This document shows, one piece after another, positions 54,101 to 62,043 of a stretch of 64,000 nucleotides of DNA. This DNA is from Amycolatopsis sp. A133 (GTDB taxonomy: Bacteria; Actinomycetota; Actinomycetes; Mycobacteriales; Pseudonocardiaceae): the NCBI RefSeq assembly GCF_031082405.1, contig NZ_JAVHJU010000042.1:1-64000 (forward strand), read 5' to 3'. Positions within the stretch are counted from its first letter, which is position 1. Each line of letters begins with the position of its first letter. The position numbers were made by a program, and so were the translations under genes. The notes under the pieces were generated by a model. It was given only the letters and a program-made list of their open reading frames with translations. It did not search any database and was not told where the DNA came from.

Positions 54101-55065
54101 CCGATCAGCCGGGGCTCGCCCTGCGCGGTGCCGCCGTCGACGACGACCACGAGGTGGGGCAGGTCGAGCCCGGCGGCCGCGCCCCGGCTGAACGCGGGAC
54201 GTTCGCCCAGGTCGGCGCCCAGGAGCCCGGCCAGCCCGGCCGCGGTGTCGGCGGCCAGGCGCCGGGAGCCGACGGCGTCGGCCGCGCCGGCCGCCGTCGC
54301 GTGCGGCAGCCACTTCGCCCATTCCCAGTCGTGCTGCCGGTCCGGCGAGACGCAGACCGCGACCCGCAGCTCCGCGGGGGAGTGGAAGGTGACGAGCTGG
54401 CACACCAGCGCCCGCACCAGGCCGAGCACGTCGGGCCGCCGCCCGGCCACGGTGACCGCGGCGAACGACCGCAGCGACAGCGCGACCGGCAGGCCGTCCA
54501 CCGTCGAGTAGGTGCGGATGAAGTGCTTGAGGCTGGTGGAGGACACCGGGTCCAGGTCTTCCAGCGGCACGGTCTGCGGTGCCTTCAACGGCGTCGCGAG
54601 CCGCTGCGGCCCGGTGCCCGCGCGCACCTGCGCGAACTGGGGGTCGCCGCGCCGCCGGTCCCACAGCTTCCCGGTTTCGACGTAGGCCCACAGGTCGGCC
54701 GGGTCGGGCTGGACGGCGATCATGGCCGCGCGCTGGCCGTCGGCGATGTCGCGGACCTGGGCGCGCAGCCCGGAGAGGTAGCGCTGGTAGTCCCGGCGCT
54801 CGTCGTTGATCTGCGCCTTCTTCGCCATTCCGCCGCGGCCCAGCGACATCACGACCATGCCGCCCATGGCGCAGACGAACAACGCACCGAAGATCCAGGT
54901 CATCACGCCGCCGTCGCGTCCGATGTAGACGAACGACATCGCGCCCATGCCGAGCATCATCGGCAGGAACATCATCAGCTGCACCATGCCGCCGGACGAG
55001 CTCTTCGGGAGCATCGGCGGGGACTGCAGCACGATTTCGCTCGGTCGGTCGGGCGGCAGGCTCAT
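51139..55065 (-). CDS. eccC: ESX secretion ATPase EccC (single-chain EccCa-EccCb)
   Basis: The 1308-residue motor of the type VII system has two N-terminal membrane helices (about residues 28-48 and 54-73) and three FtsK/SpoIIIE ATPase domains. Walker A loops are at about 471-478 (GATGSGKS), 820-827 (GAPQSGKS) and 1105-1112 (GDVESGKS). Walker B strands read LLVIIDEF, VFLLVDNW and LFVLVDDY; only the first has the usual Asp-Glu. EsxB-type C-terminal signals normally bind the third domain. In mycobacterial ESX-1 this protein is split in two; here it is one chain, as in ESX-2 to ESX-5. Confidence 0.96.
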   Translation of the reverse strand: MSLPPDRPSEIVLQSPPMLPKSSSGGMVQLMMFLPMMLGMGAMSFVYIGRDGGVMTWIFGALFVCAMGGMVVMSLGRGGMAKKAQINDERRDYQRYLSGLRAQVRDIADGQRAAMIAVQPDPADLWAYVETGKLWDRRRGDPQFAQVRAGTGPQRLATPLKAPQTVPLEDLDPVSSTSLKHFIRTYSTVDGLPVALSLRSFAAVTVAGRRPDVLGLVRALVCQLVTFHSPAELRVAVCVSPDRQHDWEWAKWLPHATAAGAADAVGSRRLAADTAAGLAGLLGADLGERPAFSRGAAAGLDLPHLVVVVDGGTAQGEPRLIGEDGRLGVTVLEVGQEHPRASSTEKLLSLHTAPGSLGMVVGEGGEQRLGFLGRPDVLDRGAAEALARMLTPLHTPAAVVGEKPMSTTFGLAGLLGIGDPRDTDTAVTWAPRAARDRLRIPLGVNPEGRPVELDLKESAEGGMGPHGLVIGATGSGKSELLRTLVTALAVMHSSETLNLALIDFKGGATFAGMTGLPHTCAVITNLSDDLALVDRMADALNGELLRRQELLHAAGNYASVRDYEKARADGAPLDPLPSLLVIIDEFSELLSSRPEFIDLFVAIGRLGRSLGIHLLLASQRLEEGRLRGLDSHLSYRIGLRTFSAAESRAVLGVADAYHLPPVPGSAYLKSDTETLIRLKAAYVSGELPPRSTVVREDGQELGVLPFSLAPVEIPVTTEVSPASSEEGTGETIIGAMLARLEGRGPAAHQIWLPPLTEPPTLDQLLPPLGEDAARGLCPLGWGGNGKLTIPVALVDKPFEQRRDLLWADFSGAAGHALIVGAPQSGKSTLMKDIAGMLALTHTPAEVQLFVLDMGGGALAPIAGLPHVSGYATRRDAQRCRRVVAELTTLLEQREEFFAAQGIESMAAFRARRAEFTESTDDREFGDVFLLVDNWTTIRQEYEQLEEQITGLAARGLGFGIHVIVSLNQWIGVRAQLRDAIGTRFELRLGDPMDSSIDRKVAANVPADRPGRGITAEKLHFLAALPRIDSDQRPETVGTGGVDLVRRISEAWKGPRAPQVRLLPPEVPLDTLPAAPSRQVTLGIAESTLRPVYLDFAADPHFVAFGDVESGKSSLLRAIASGITSAYTPEEAAIIVADYRRGLLGAVPEPHLLGYAGAEGKLTDLIAECAQAMRNRLPGPSVTPEQLRNRSWWRGPELFVLVDDYELVATVGRNPLQPLLEFLPQARDIGLHVIIVRGSGGAGRALFEPVLQRLRELGSPGLIMSGTKDEGALLADVKPSQQPPGRGTLVSRRHGTGLVQVAWTKPAES

Positions 55066-55207
55066 CTGAACAGGTTGCTCCAGTCCGGGGGCGGTCTGAC
55101 CGGTATTTTGGCCACTCGCCGCCCCGTCGCGGTGGGTACTTTTGCCGTCCGCCCGCTTCCGGGGCCGAACTTACGCTCAGCCGAGCAAGCCACCCGGAAG
55201 GAGACCC

Positions 55208-55978
55208 ATGGCCGGCGAGTACCGGGCTGAGCCCGAGGCGATGCGCTCCGCCGTGGGCAACGTCGGGGGCATCATCGCCCACGGCATCAACGCCGTGGCC
55301 GACCTCGAGCGGCTCGTCGTGCAGCCGATGTCGTTCGCGACGTTCGGCAGCGCGGTCGCCGCCGCGAACGCGGCCCTGCACTCCGGCCAGATCACCGCCG
55401 TCCGCACCCTGCTGCAGCTGCTGCAGCAGGTCAACGGGCTCGTCAAGGCCAGCGCCGACGCCTACCAGGCGGCCGACCAGGACGTCGCCTCCGGCTACGG
55501 CGGCGGGCACGCGCCGGCGGGCGGCGCGTCCTCGATCTGGGGCAGTTCCCACGCTTCCGAGCTCGCGACCCTGGCCATCAACGACAGCGCGGGCGCCCAC
55601 GGCGAGCCGTCGTCGGTCGGGAACGTGCTGCGCTACCTGGGGGACGCGCGGCTCGGCCGGCTCGGCGACCACCCGATCACCGACACGCGCTTCCACGGTG
55701 TCGCCGACTTCAACGACTGGCTGGCCGGCGACGCCGACAACCAGGCGCGGGTCGGGCTGATCGAGGTCTACGCGGGCACCGCGCGCACGTTCTCCGACGT
55801 GCCCGGCGGGGTGCACAGCGGCGATGTCGTGGTCGTGGAGCCGCTGCTGTTCTCCGACCGCCATCCGGTCATCGGCGTCGCCGGCGACGGCGGCCGCCTC
55901 TACAACCACGGGCTGCTCGACGCCCGCACCGGTGGGCTGGCCAGGGTCAGCGTCTACCGGCCCGCCTCCGTCGTCTGA
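55208..55978 (+). CDS. ESX-associated two-domain hypothetical protein
   Basis: The 256-residue protein starts after AAGGAGACCC. The N-terminal half (about residues 1-95) is two long helices separated by a loop and lacks WxG but resembles EspC/PE substrates (QAADQDVASGYGG at the hairpin end). The C-terminal half (about 130-256) is a beta-rich domain with DVVVVEPLL and PVIGVAGDGGRLYNHG, somewhat like the core of NlpC/CHAP enzymes but without an evident catalytic Cys. It is divergent from eccC and starts the substrate operon. Confidence 0.65.
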   Translation: MAGEYRAEPEAMRSAVGNVGGIIAHGINAVADLERLVVQPMSFATFGSAVAAANAALHSGQITAVRTLLQLLQQVNGLVKASADAYQAADQDVASGYGGGHAPAGGASSIWGSSHASELATLAINDSAGAHGEPSSVGNVLRYLGDARLGRLGDHPITDTRFHGVADFNDWLAGDADNQARVGLIEVYAGTARTFSDVPGGVHSGDVVVVEPLLFSDRHPVIGVAGDGGRLYNHGLLDARTGGLARVSVYRPASVV

Positions 55979-56010
55979 TCGTCCGCCCCTCGAACTTGAT
56001 GTGAGGATCG

Positions 56011-57039
56011 ATGCTGACTTTCCCGAACTCCAGCGCGATGGACGCGACCGCGTCTTCGGGCGGGCCGATCACCATCCTGCCGCAGATCGTCACCGGTCAG
56101 CCCGAGCAGATCGCGAAGCACGTGGTGGACCTGGTCCGCAAGGCCGAGCAGTTCCTCAGCATGTACAACGAGCTGACCAAGGCCGCCGACCAGCTCGGCA
56201 AGATCTGGTCGGGGGCGGCGAGCGAGTCGGCGCTGAAGAAGATCAACGACTCCCTCGGCCAGCTGACGAAGATCATCGACGTCGTCCAGAAGGGTGCCGA
56301 GCTCCTCGGTGTCTCCGGCACCCTGATCAAGACCGCGCAGGAGGCCTACCGCGCGGTCGTCTCCGCGGTGAACCCCACGGTCGCCGCGCTGATGTCGAAC
56401 TGGTGGACCTACGGGGCCGCGGTCGCTTTGTCGACCGCGACGAGCGCGTCGCTGCGGGCGTTCATCACCGCGATCGGCGCGCTGCTCAAGGCGCTCGGCG
56501 CGGTGGACCTCGCCCAGCAGGTCACCACGCTCGCACAGGTCATCGGCGAGATCGAGAAGCTCTTCCACCACGGTTCCGGCAGTTCGGGCGCGACGACGCC
56601 GTCGATCGGGAGCACCCCGGTCACGGCGCCGCAGACCCCGCCGCCGGTGGCGAGCCCGTCGGGGCAGCAGGCGGTGGCGGGCGGGAGCGGCGGGGGGATC
56701 CCGCAGCAGCCTTCGTTCACCGACTACACCCCGCCCGCGCTCGCCACCGGCGGCGGTTCCAGCGGCACGGCAGCGACCGGGACGGCGAACCCGGCGAACA
56801 GCTGGATCCCCGTCGACCACCCGGTGACGCCGCCTTCGGTGCCCGCACCCGCACCCGCGCCTTCGGTGCCCGCCCCGGCGGCCGGGCACGCCGACGAGGT
56901 CGTCATCCACACCAACCTCACCACCGGTGAGTCCACTGTGGAGGCTCCGGGCGGCCGGGACTTCGACCTCGACATCGATCTGGACTACAACGGCAAGCAC
57001 TTCAGCCAGCACGTCGGCTTCGACGCGGCCGGGAACTAG
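56011..57039 (+). CDS. WXG100-like ESX substrate with Pro/Gly-rich tail
   Basis: The 342-residue protein has an N-terminal helical domain (about residues 30-180) with the turn LGKIWSGAASESALKKI (Trp-Ser-Gly). A low-complexity Ser/Gly/Pro/Ala linker (about 190-290) follows, then a short acidic end (FDLDIDLDYNGKHFSQHV). The layout is like PPE proteins and resembles the PPE-like gene on the other side of the locus. It is 3 nt from the next gene, so the two are in one operon and may be exported together. Confidence 0.7.
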   Translation: MLTFPNSSAMDATASSGGPITILPQIVTGQPEQIAKHVVDLVRKAEQFLSMYNELTKAADQLGKIWSGAASESALKKINDSLGQLTKIIDVVQKGAELLGVSGTLIKTAQEAYRAVVSAVNPTVAALMSNWWTYGAAVALSTATSASLRAFITAIGALLKALGAVDLAQQVTTLAQVIGEIEKLFHHGSGSSGATTPSIGSTPVTAPQTPPPVASPSGQQAVAGGSGGGIPQQPSFTDYTPPALATGGGSSGTAATGTANPANSWIPVDHPVTPPSVPAPAPAPSVPAPAAGHADEVVIHTNLTTGESTVEAPGGRDFDLDIDLDYNGKHFSQHVGFDAAGN

Positions 57040-57042
57040 CCG

Positions 57043-58404
57043 ATGGCGGGCTCGGGGGTCGTCGACGCGTCGGGGGTGGTCAGCTCCGTGCTGGCCGGGT
57101 ACCGGCGCGTGCTCGTCGAATGCCGCCGGCGCGTCACCGGGGATCCCGGGGCGCTGAGCGCCGCCTCGCAGCGCGTCGCCGTCCGGGCGTCGGCGGTTTC
57201 GGGCCGGGCGCGCGAAATCGACGAGTCCGCGAAGACCCTGCACGCGGACTGGGACGGCGACGCCTACACCGCGTTCGCGACGGCCGCGGGCGAACTCGGC
57301 CGGGAACTCGCCGAGACCGCCGCGAAGCTCGACGACCAAGCGAACCGGCTCGCCACCGCGGCGAGGCTCGTGCAGTCCGCGGAGGCCGCCGTCGCCTCGG
57401 TGCTCGCGCAGTTCGACTCCTACGCCGCGCAGCTGACCGCCCAGGCCCGTGCGGTGAACTCCGCGTCGGTCGGCGCGTTCATCCAGGCCGCGCGGCAGCT
57501 CGGCGAGCAGAGCGTCGAAGCGGCCCGCCAGGTCGTCGACGAGTTTTCCGACGCCCTCGCCGAGCTGTTCCCGCCCGAAGGTGTCGGACGGCTCGAGCAC
57601 GAGCTGGGCAAGTGGGCGCGCGGGCCGCTGCACTGGCTCAACGGCGAACCGCTGGACGGCCGGAAGCGGCCGCGGACCGTGCCGTCGTGGTTCGGCAACT
57701 CCGGCTGGAAGAAGCTGACCTGGGACGGCCTCGAAGGCACCCGCGCGCCGAAGAAGGCCGACACGCCGTTCGGGCAGCCGGAAGCGTCGGGTCTGAAGGA
57801 GAAGATCGGCCGCAACACCGAGATCACCTACTACAAGTTCCAGCACGAGCAGGACGGCTTTTCCCCCGGCTACGACGGGAAGATCACGTCGAAGGGCTGG
57901 GACGCCTCCGCGTCCGGGCACGCGGAACTCGCGGCGCTGCACGGCGAGGCCGAAGCCAAGAAGGCGTGGGGCGTCGCCGAAGCCCACGCCAAGGGCACGG
58001 TGTTCGCCGGCGGCGAGGTGAGCGCGTCCGGCACGATCGGCGCGCACGGCGTCGGCGCGCACGCCAACGCCTTCGTCGGCGGGAAGGTCGAGGGCGAGGT
58101 CGCCGCGGACGTCGCGGGCATCGGCGTCGGCGCGAACGGCACGCTGCAGTACGGCCTCGGCGCGCAGCTCGACGCCCAGGCCGTGTACGACGCGGGGCAC
58201 CTCAAGGTGAACTTCAAGGCGGGCGCGGCGCTCGGCCTGGGCCTCGGGGTCGGCGCGAAGATCGACATCGACCTGCCGAAGCTCGGCCACACGATCGGCG
58301 AATACGGCGGCGCGGCGGCCGACGCCGTCAGCCACGCGGCCGGCGACGCGGCCGACGCCGTCGGTGCCGCTTGGGACGACGCCGTCGCGTACGTGGGGCT
58401 GTGA
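57043..58404 (+). CDS. Candidate ESX effector: WXG100 domain plus Ala/Gly-rich C-terminal domain
   Basis: The 453-residue protein has an N-terminal WXG100-like domain (about residues 30-180; LHADWDGDAYTAF), a linker with WFGNSGWKKLTWDGLEG, and a C-terminal region of about 190 residues dominated by Ala and Gly with alternating small residues (AHGVGAHANAF, ADVAGIGVGANG, GAALGLGLGVGAKI). The C-terminal pattern suggests beta-strand or glycine-zipper packing, as in pore-forming or surface-active proteins. Its stop codon overlaps the start of the LpqN-like gene (TGATG). No enzyme motif is visible; the effector idea is inference. Confidence 0.65.
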   Translation: MAGSGVVDASGVVSSVLAGYRRVLVECRRRVTGDPGALSAASQRVAVRASAVSGRAREIDESAKTLHADWDGDAYTAFATAAGELGRELAETAAKLDDQANRLATAARLVQSAEAAVASVLAQFDSYAAQLTAQARAVNSASVGAFIQAARQLGEQSVEAARQVVDEFSDALAELFPPEGVGRLEHELGKWARGPLHWLNGEPLDGRKRPRTVPSWFGNSGWKKLTWDGLEGTRAPKKADTPFGQPEASGLKEKIGRNTEITYYKFQHEQDGFSPGYDGKITSKGWDASASGHAELAALHGEAEAKKAWGVAEAHAKGTVFAGGEVSASGTIGAHGVGAHANAFVGGKVEGEVAADVAGIGVGANGTLQYGLGAQLDAQAVYDAGHLKVNFKAGAALGLGLGVGAKIDIDLPKLGHTIGEYGGAAADAVSHAAGDAADAVGAAWDDAVAYVGL

Positions 58405-58874
58405 TGAAGCTTCCCCTCGACTTCGTCATCCCGGACGGCTGGACCGCCGTCGACCCGGGCGACTCGGGCGCGGTGTTCGTCGCCGTGCACCCGGTGGCGG
58501 GCGAGGAGTTCACGCCGAACATCACGGTGAGCGTGCAGCAGCGGCCCGACGACACCCCGATGGCCGCGATCGCCGCCGAAGCCGTCGAACGCCTCGCCCG
58601 CACGCTGGCCGGGCTCGACGTGCTCAGCCGCCGCGACGTCGGCGACCCGGCCGTCCCCGGCGTCATGCAGCTCCTGTGCCTGCGCACCGGCGAAGGCACC
58701 GAGCTGATCCAGACCCAGGTGCACCTGACGGTCCCCGGCCCCGCCCCGGAAGACCGCCTGGTGCTCGAGCTCGCCTGCACGGCCGCACCCGCGACCGCCC
58801 GGCGGCTCTCACCCGGTTTCCAGCGGTTCGTGGCCGGCGTCCACGTCCGCCAGCACGAAGGGACACCACAGTGA
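58404..58874 (+). CDS. LpqN-like domain protein, possible chaperone or immunity partner
   Basis: The 156-residue protein reads MKLPLDFVIPDGWTAVDPGD at the start, fitting the LpqN/DUF1795 fold (PsbP/Mog1-like), but without a signal peptide, so it stays in the cytosol. The start codon overlaps the stop of the candidate effector gene, and its own stop overlaps the YbaB-type gene (GTGA). Cytosolic Mog1-like proteins serve as chaperones or immunity proteins of secreted toxins in other secretion systems. That makes a partner role plausible but unproven. Confidence 0.7.
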   Translation: MKLPLDFVIPDGWTAVDPGDSGAVFVAVHPVAGEEFTPNITVSVQQRPDDTPMAAIAAEAVERLARTLAGLDVLSRRDVGDPAVPGVMQLLCLRTGEGTELIQTQVHLTVPGPAPEDRLVLELACTAAPATARRLSPGFQRFVAGVHVRQHEGTPQ

Positions 58875-59191
58875 CCGATCCGTACGCGGTGCCGGACATG
58901 GACGAGCTGCTCGCGCAGGTGCGCAAGCAGACCGAAGAGGTCCAGCGGGTCCAGCGCACGGTCGAGGCGATGGAGGTCAAGGCGCACTCGCGGCAGAACG
59001 AGGTCACCGTCACCCTCCGCGGCGACGGCCGGTTCACCTCGATCGACATCGACCCCCGCGCGATCCGCGAGTACGACGCCCGCAACCTCTCGGAGATCGT
59101 CCTCGAAGCGGTGAACGCCGGGCTGCAGAAACTCGCCGAGGCGTCGAGCGCCAAGTTCGCGCCGGTGATCGCGGCCGCGAAGAACGTCTGA
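58871..59191 (+). CDS. YbaB/EbfC-family protein
   Basis: The 106-residue protein has a long N-terminal helix (about residues 8-40, MDELLAQVRKQTEEVQRVQ) and a small beta-sheet with VTVTLRGDGRFTSIDIDP, typical of YbaB/EbfC DNA-binding dimers. ESX loci of many actinomycetes carry YbaB-like genes between substrates and core genes, and EspG-like chaperone roles have been suggested. The start is a GTG overlapping the upstream stop. Confidence 0.8.
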   Translation: MTDPYAVPDMDELLAQVRKQTEEVQRVQRTVEAMEVKAHSRQNEVTVTLRGDGRFTSIDIDPRAIREYDARNLSEIVLEAVNAGLQKLAEASSAKFAPVIAAAKNV

Positions 59192-59225
59192 TGACCGCCG
59201 ACGTACTTTTTCCCGCGGAGGCGGC

Positions 59226-60599
59226 ATGAGCACGGCGTCTTTGACGGGCACCACCCGGCGGGTCACCGTGGTGACGCCACGGGCCCGCGTCGACGTCGCC
59301 CTGCCGCAGCAGTCGACGTTCGCCGAGCTGGTGCCACAGCTGGTCCGGCTGGCCGGAGCAGCCGGGCAGGCGTCGGCCGAGCACCCGGGCTGGGTCCTCT
59401 CGAGGCTGGGCGGCGCACCGCTCGCCCTGGGCCTCAGCGTCGCGGCGGCGCAGATCCGCGACGGCGAAGTGCTGCACCTGACCCCGCGGGAGCGCCCGCG
59501 GGGTCCGCTGCTGTTCGACGACGTCGTCGACTCGATCGCGAGTGTCGCCGACGCCGACGGCGGCTGGGGCCCGTCGGTGGCGCGGCGGTCCGGCCTGGTC
59601 GCGGCGGTGGTCCTGCTGCTGGCGGGCGGTCTGCTGGTGCAGGCGGCGGCGTCGGGGAGCGTCCTGGCGCCGATCGGGACCGGGCTCTTGGCGCTGGTGC
59701 TGCTGCTCGGCGGCGGGGCGTTGAGCCGCGCTTACGGCGACGCCGAGGCGGGCGCGGCGGGGTCGCTGGCCGGCGTCGGGGTGGCCATGCTGGCGGGGAT
59801 GTCGGTGCTGCCACCGCATCCGCTGTTCTCCCTGTCGGCGGGCCCGCTGGCGGCGGGTTTCGCGGCCGTGACGGTGTACGGCGTGCTGGCGGCGGTCTCG
59901 GTGGCCGATCGCCTGCCGTGGTTCGTGGCGATCACGGGCGCGGCGGCCTTCGGCGCGGTGACGTCCGGGATCGTGCTCCTGGCGGGCGTGTCCCCGCTGT
60001 CGGCGGCGGCGGTGGTCGCGGTGCTGAGCACGGCGCTGGCGGCGGTGGCCCCGATGCTGGCGTTGCGCTTGGCCCGGTTGCCGCTGCCGCGCGTGCCGGA
60101 CGACATGGAGGCGTTCCGCGCGGACGAGCAGCCGTCGCTGGGGACGGAGATGATCGGCCGGACGTCCCACGCGCAGGCGGTGCTGACGGGGTTGCTGGTG
60201 GCCCTGGGTCTGGTGGTGCTGGCGGCGTCCGTCGTGCTTTCCTCGGGCGGGTCGTGGGAGGCGGGGCTGGCCGTTTTGCTGGGGCTGGCTTGGATCCTGC
60301 GGTCACGGTCGTACGCGGGCCGGGCGCAGCGGTTGGTGCTGATCGGCTTCGGCGTGCCGGCGCTGGTGTGCGCGGGGGCGTGGCTGGTGGCTTCGGGCGA
60401 CCGGACGGCGGTGTTCGCGGCCGGGTGCGCGGTGGTGCTGGCGGCGGTGGTGTGCCTCGTGTACGCGACCCGGGTGGCGCGCGGGCTGCGTTCGCCGTAC
60501 TGGTCGCGGCTTTTGGACGTGTCGGAGTTCCTGGTGCTGCTGTCGCTGGTGCCGGTGGTGGGGATGATCGCGGGGGTGTACGAAGCCGTCCGCGGCTGA
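59226..60599 (+). CDS. eccD: ESX membrane channel protein EccD
   Basis: The 457-residue protein has an N-terminal ubiquitin-like YukD domain (about residues 10-95, RVTVVTPRARVDVALPQQST) and about eleven membrane helices (about 125-457). GGAGG lies upstream of the ATG. EccD forms the major part of the inner-membrane pore together with EccB, EccC and EccE. It is the last gene in the substrate operon. Confidence 0.95.
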   Translation: MSTASLTGTTRRVTVVTPRARVDVALPQQSTFAELVPQLVRLAGAAGQASAEHPGWVLSRLGGAPLALGLSVAAAQIRDGEVLHLTPRERPRGPLLFDDVVDSIASVADADGGWGPSVARRSGLVAAVVLLLAGGLLVQAAASGSVLAPIGTGLLALVLLLGGGALSRAYGDAEAGAAGSLAGVGVAMLAGMSVLPPHPLFSLSAGPLAAGFAAVTVYGVLAAVSVADRLPWFVAITGAAAFGAVTSGIVLLAGVSPLSAAAVVAVLSTALAAVAPMLALRLARLPLPRVPDDMEAFRADEQPSLGTEMIGRTSHAQAVLTGLLVALGLVVLAASVVLSSGGSWEAGLAVLLGLAWILRSRSYAGRAQRLVLIGFGVPALVCAGAWLVASGDRTAVFAAGCAVVLAAVVCLVYATRVARGLRSPYWSRLLDVSEFLVLLSLVPVVGMIAGVYEAVRG

Positions 60600-60676
60600 G
60601 TTGTTCCGGTACGTGAATGGCTCATCGTGAAACTCCGTGAAATATCGGCAGTCGATTCATTCGATCACCGGTTGCC

Positions 60677-60726
60677 TTGACCGTGCCGCACGGACGCTGT
60701 TAATAATGTTTTTGGGAGCGCTCCCA
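60677..60726 (+). promoter_or_regulatory. Promoter with LacI-family operator for the GH30 gene
   Basis: TTGACC (60677-60682) and TAATAA (60701-60706) with an 18-nt spacer form a good promoter. Directly downstream at 60713-60726 is the perfect palindrome TGGGAGCGCTCCCA, the CebR/BxlR-type site of actinobacterial LacI regulators. It covers the expected transcription start, so binding would block transcription. No LacI gene is present in the window. Confidence 0.85.
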
Positions 60727-60769
60727 GGTTGTTCGCCTCCACCCCCGCAGTCGACACCAGGGAGATGCC

Positions 60770-62038
60770 ATGACACCACGTCCAGACCAGTCCGAGAGCG
60801 CGGGTTCGCCGCTCCTGAGCCGGCGGACCGTGCTGGCGGCGAGCGCCGCGCTGCCGGTGCTGGCGGTGGGAACACCGGCTGCGGCAGCCACCGCCGTGGT
60901 CGTCGAGCCGTCCAACGTGCAGCAGACGATCCTCGGCTTCGGCGGGATGAACCACACCGTCTGGATCAGCGATCTCACCGCCGCCCAGCGCGAAACGGCC
61001 TTCGGCAACGGGACGGGGCAGCTGGGGTTCACCGTGCTGCGCATCCCCGTCCACGAGGACCGCGCCAACTGGAGCCGCGAGGTTGCCACGGCCAGGCGCG
61101 CGAGTGAGCTCGGGGCCAAGGTCATCGCCTCGCCGTGGAACCCGCCCGCGTCGATGACCGAAAGTTTCTCCGGCGGCAAGCGGCTGCGGTACAACGCCTA
61201 CGGTGCCTATGCGCAGCACCTGAACGACTTCACCGCGTTCATGGCGAACAACGGCGTGAACCTGTACGGGATTTCGGTCCAGAACGAGCCGGACTACGCC
61301 CAGGAATGGACGGCGTGGACCGCGAGCGAGATCGTCAAGTTCCTGCGCGAGAACGCGGGCGCGATCAGCACCCGGGTCATCGCGCCCGAGTCGTTCCAGT
61401 ACCGCAAGACCATGTCCGACCCCATCCTCAACGATCCCGCCGCCTTGGCGAACGTCGACATCATCGGCACGCACCTCTACGGCACCCGGTTCGCTGACCT
61501 GCCCTATCCGCTCTTCCAGCAGAAGGGTGGCGGTAAAGAGCTGTGGATGACGGAGGTCTACTACCCGAACAGCACCGACTCGGCCGACCTGTGGCCGCAG
61601 GCGCTCGACGTGGGTGAGCACGTCCACCGGGCGTTGGTCGATGGGCGGTTCCAGACCTACGTGTGGTGGTACATCCGCCGCTCGTACGGTCCGATGCGCG
61701 AGGACGGGCAGATCAGCAAGCGGGGTGCTTGTATGGCGCACTTCGCGAAGTGGGTGCGTCCTGGGTTCTCGCGGATCACCGCGACCGCGAACCCGCAGTC
61801 GAACGTTTACGTCTCGGCGTTCAAGAGCGGATCCCGGATTGTCGTTGTCACGATCAACAAGAACACCGCGGCGGTCGATCTCGCGTTCACTGTGCGGGAT
61901 ATCGGGTCCGGGACCGCTCAGACCTGGCTGACGAGCGCGAGTGCAAATCTTGCGCGGTACAACGACGTCACCATTTCGAATGGGGCGTTCAATGCTCAGC
62001 TGCCTGCCCGCAGCATCCGGACGTTCGTGGTGAACTGA
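60770..62038 (+). CDS. Secreted GH30 glucuronoxylanase (GH30_8-like)
   Basis: The 422-residue protein is predicted to cut glucuronoxylan. A twin-arginine-like signal (SRRTVLAASAALPVLAVG, about residues 17-38) is followed by a TIM barrel and a C-terminal beta-domain. The acid/base Glu173 is in SVQNEPDY and the nucleophile Glu262 in LWMTEVYYP. The segment WWYIRRSYGP (about 299-308), with Arg303/304, fits the arginine that binds the glucuronate side group in GH30_8. It lies between eccD and eccE, yet has its own sugar-controlled promoter, so it is an insertion unrelated to ESX. Confidence 0.9.
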   Translation: MTPRPDQSESAGSPLLSRRTVLAASAALPVLAVGTPAAAATAVVVEPSNVQQTILGFGGMNHTVWISDLTAAQRETAFGNGTGQLGFTVLRIPVHEDRANWSREVATARRASELGAKVIASPWNPPASMTESFSGGKRLRYNAYGAYAQHLNDFTAFMANNGVNLYGISVQNEPDYAQEWTAWTASEIVKFLRENAGAISTRVIAPESFQYRKTMSDPILNDPAALANVDIIGTHLYGTRFADLPYPLFQQKGGGKELWMTEVYYPNSTDSADLWPQALDVGEHVHRALVDGRFQTYVWWYIRRSYGPMREDGQISKRGACMAHFAKWVRPGFSRITATANPQSNVYVSAFKSGSRIVVVTINKNTAAVDLAFTVRDIGSGTAQTWLTSASANLARYNDVTISNGAFNAQLPARSIRTFVVN

Positions 62039-62043
62039 GTTCG

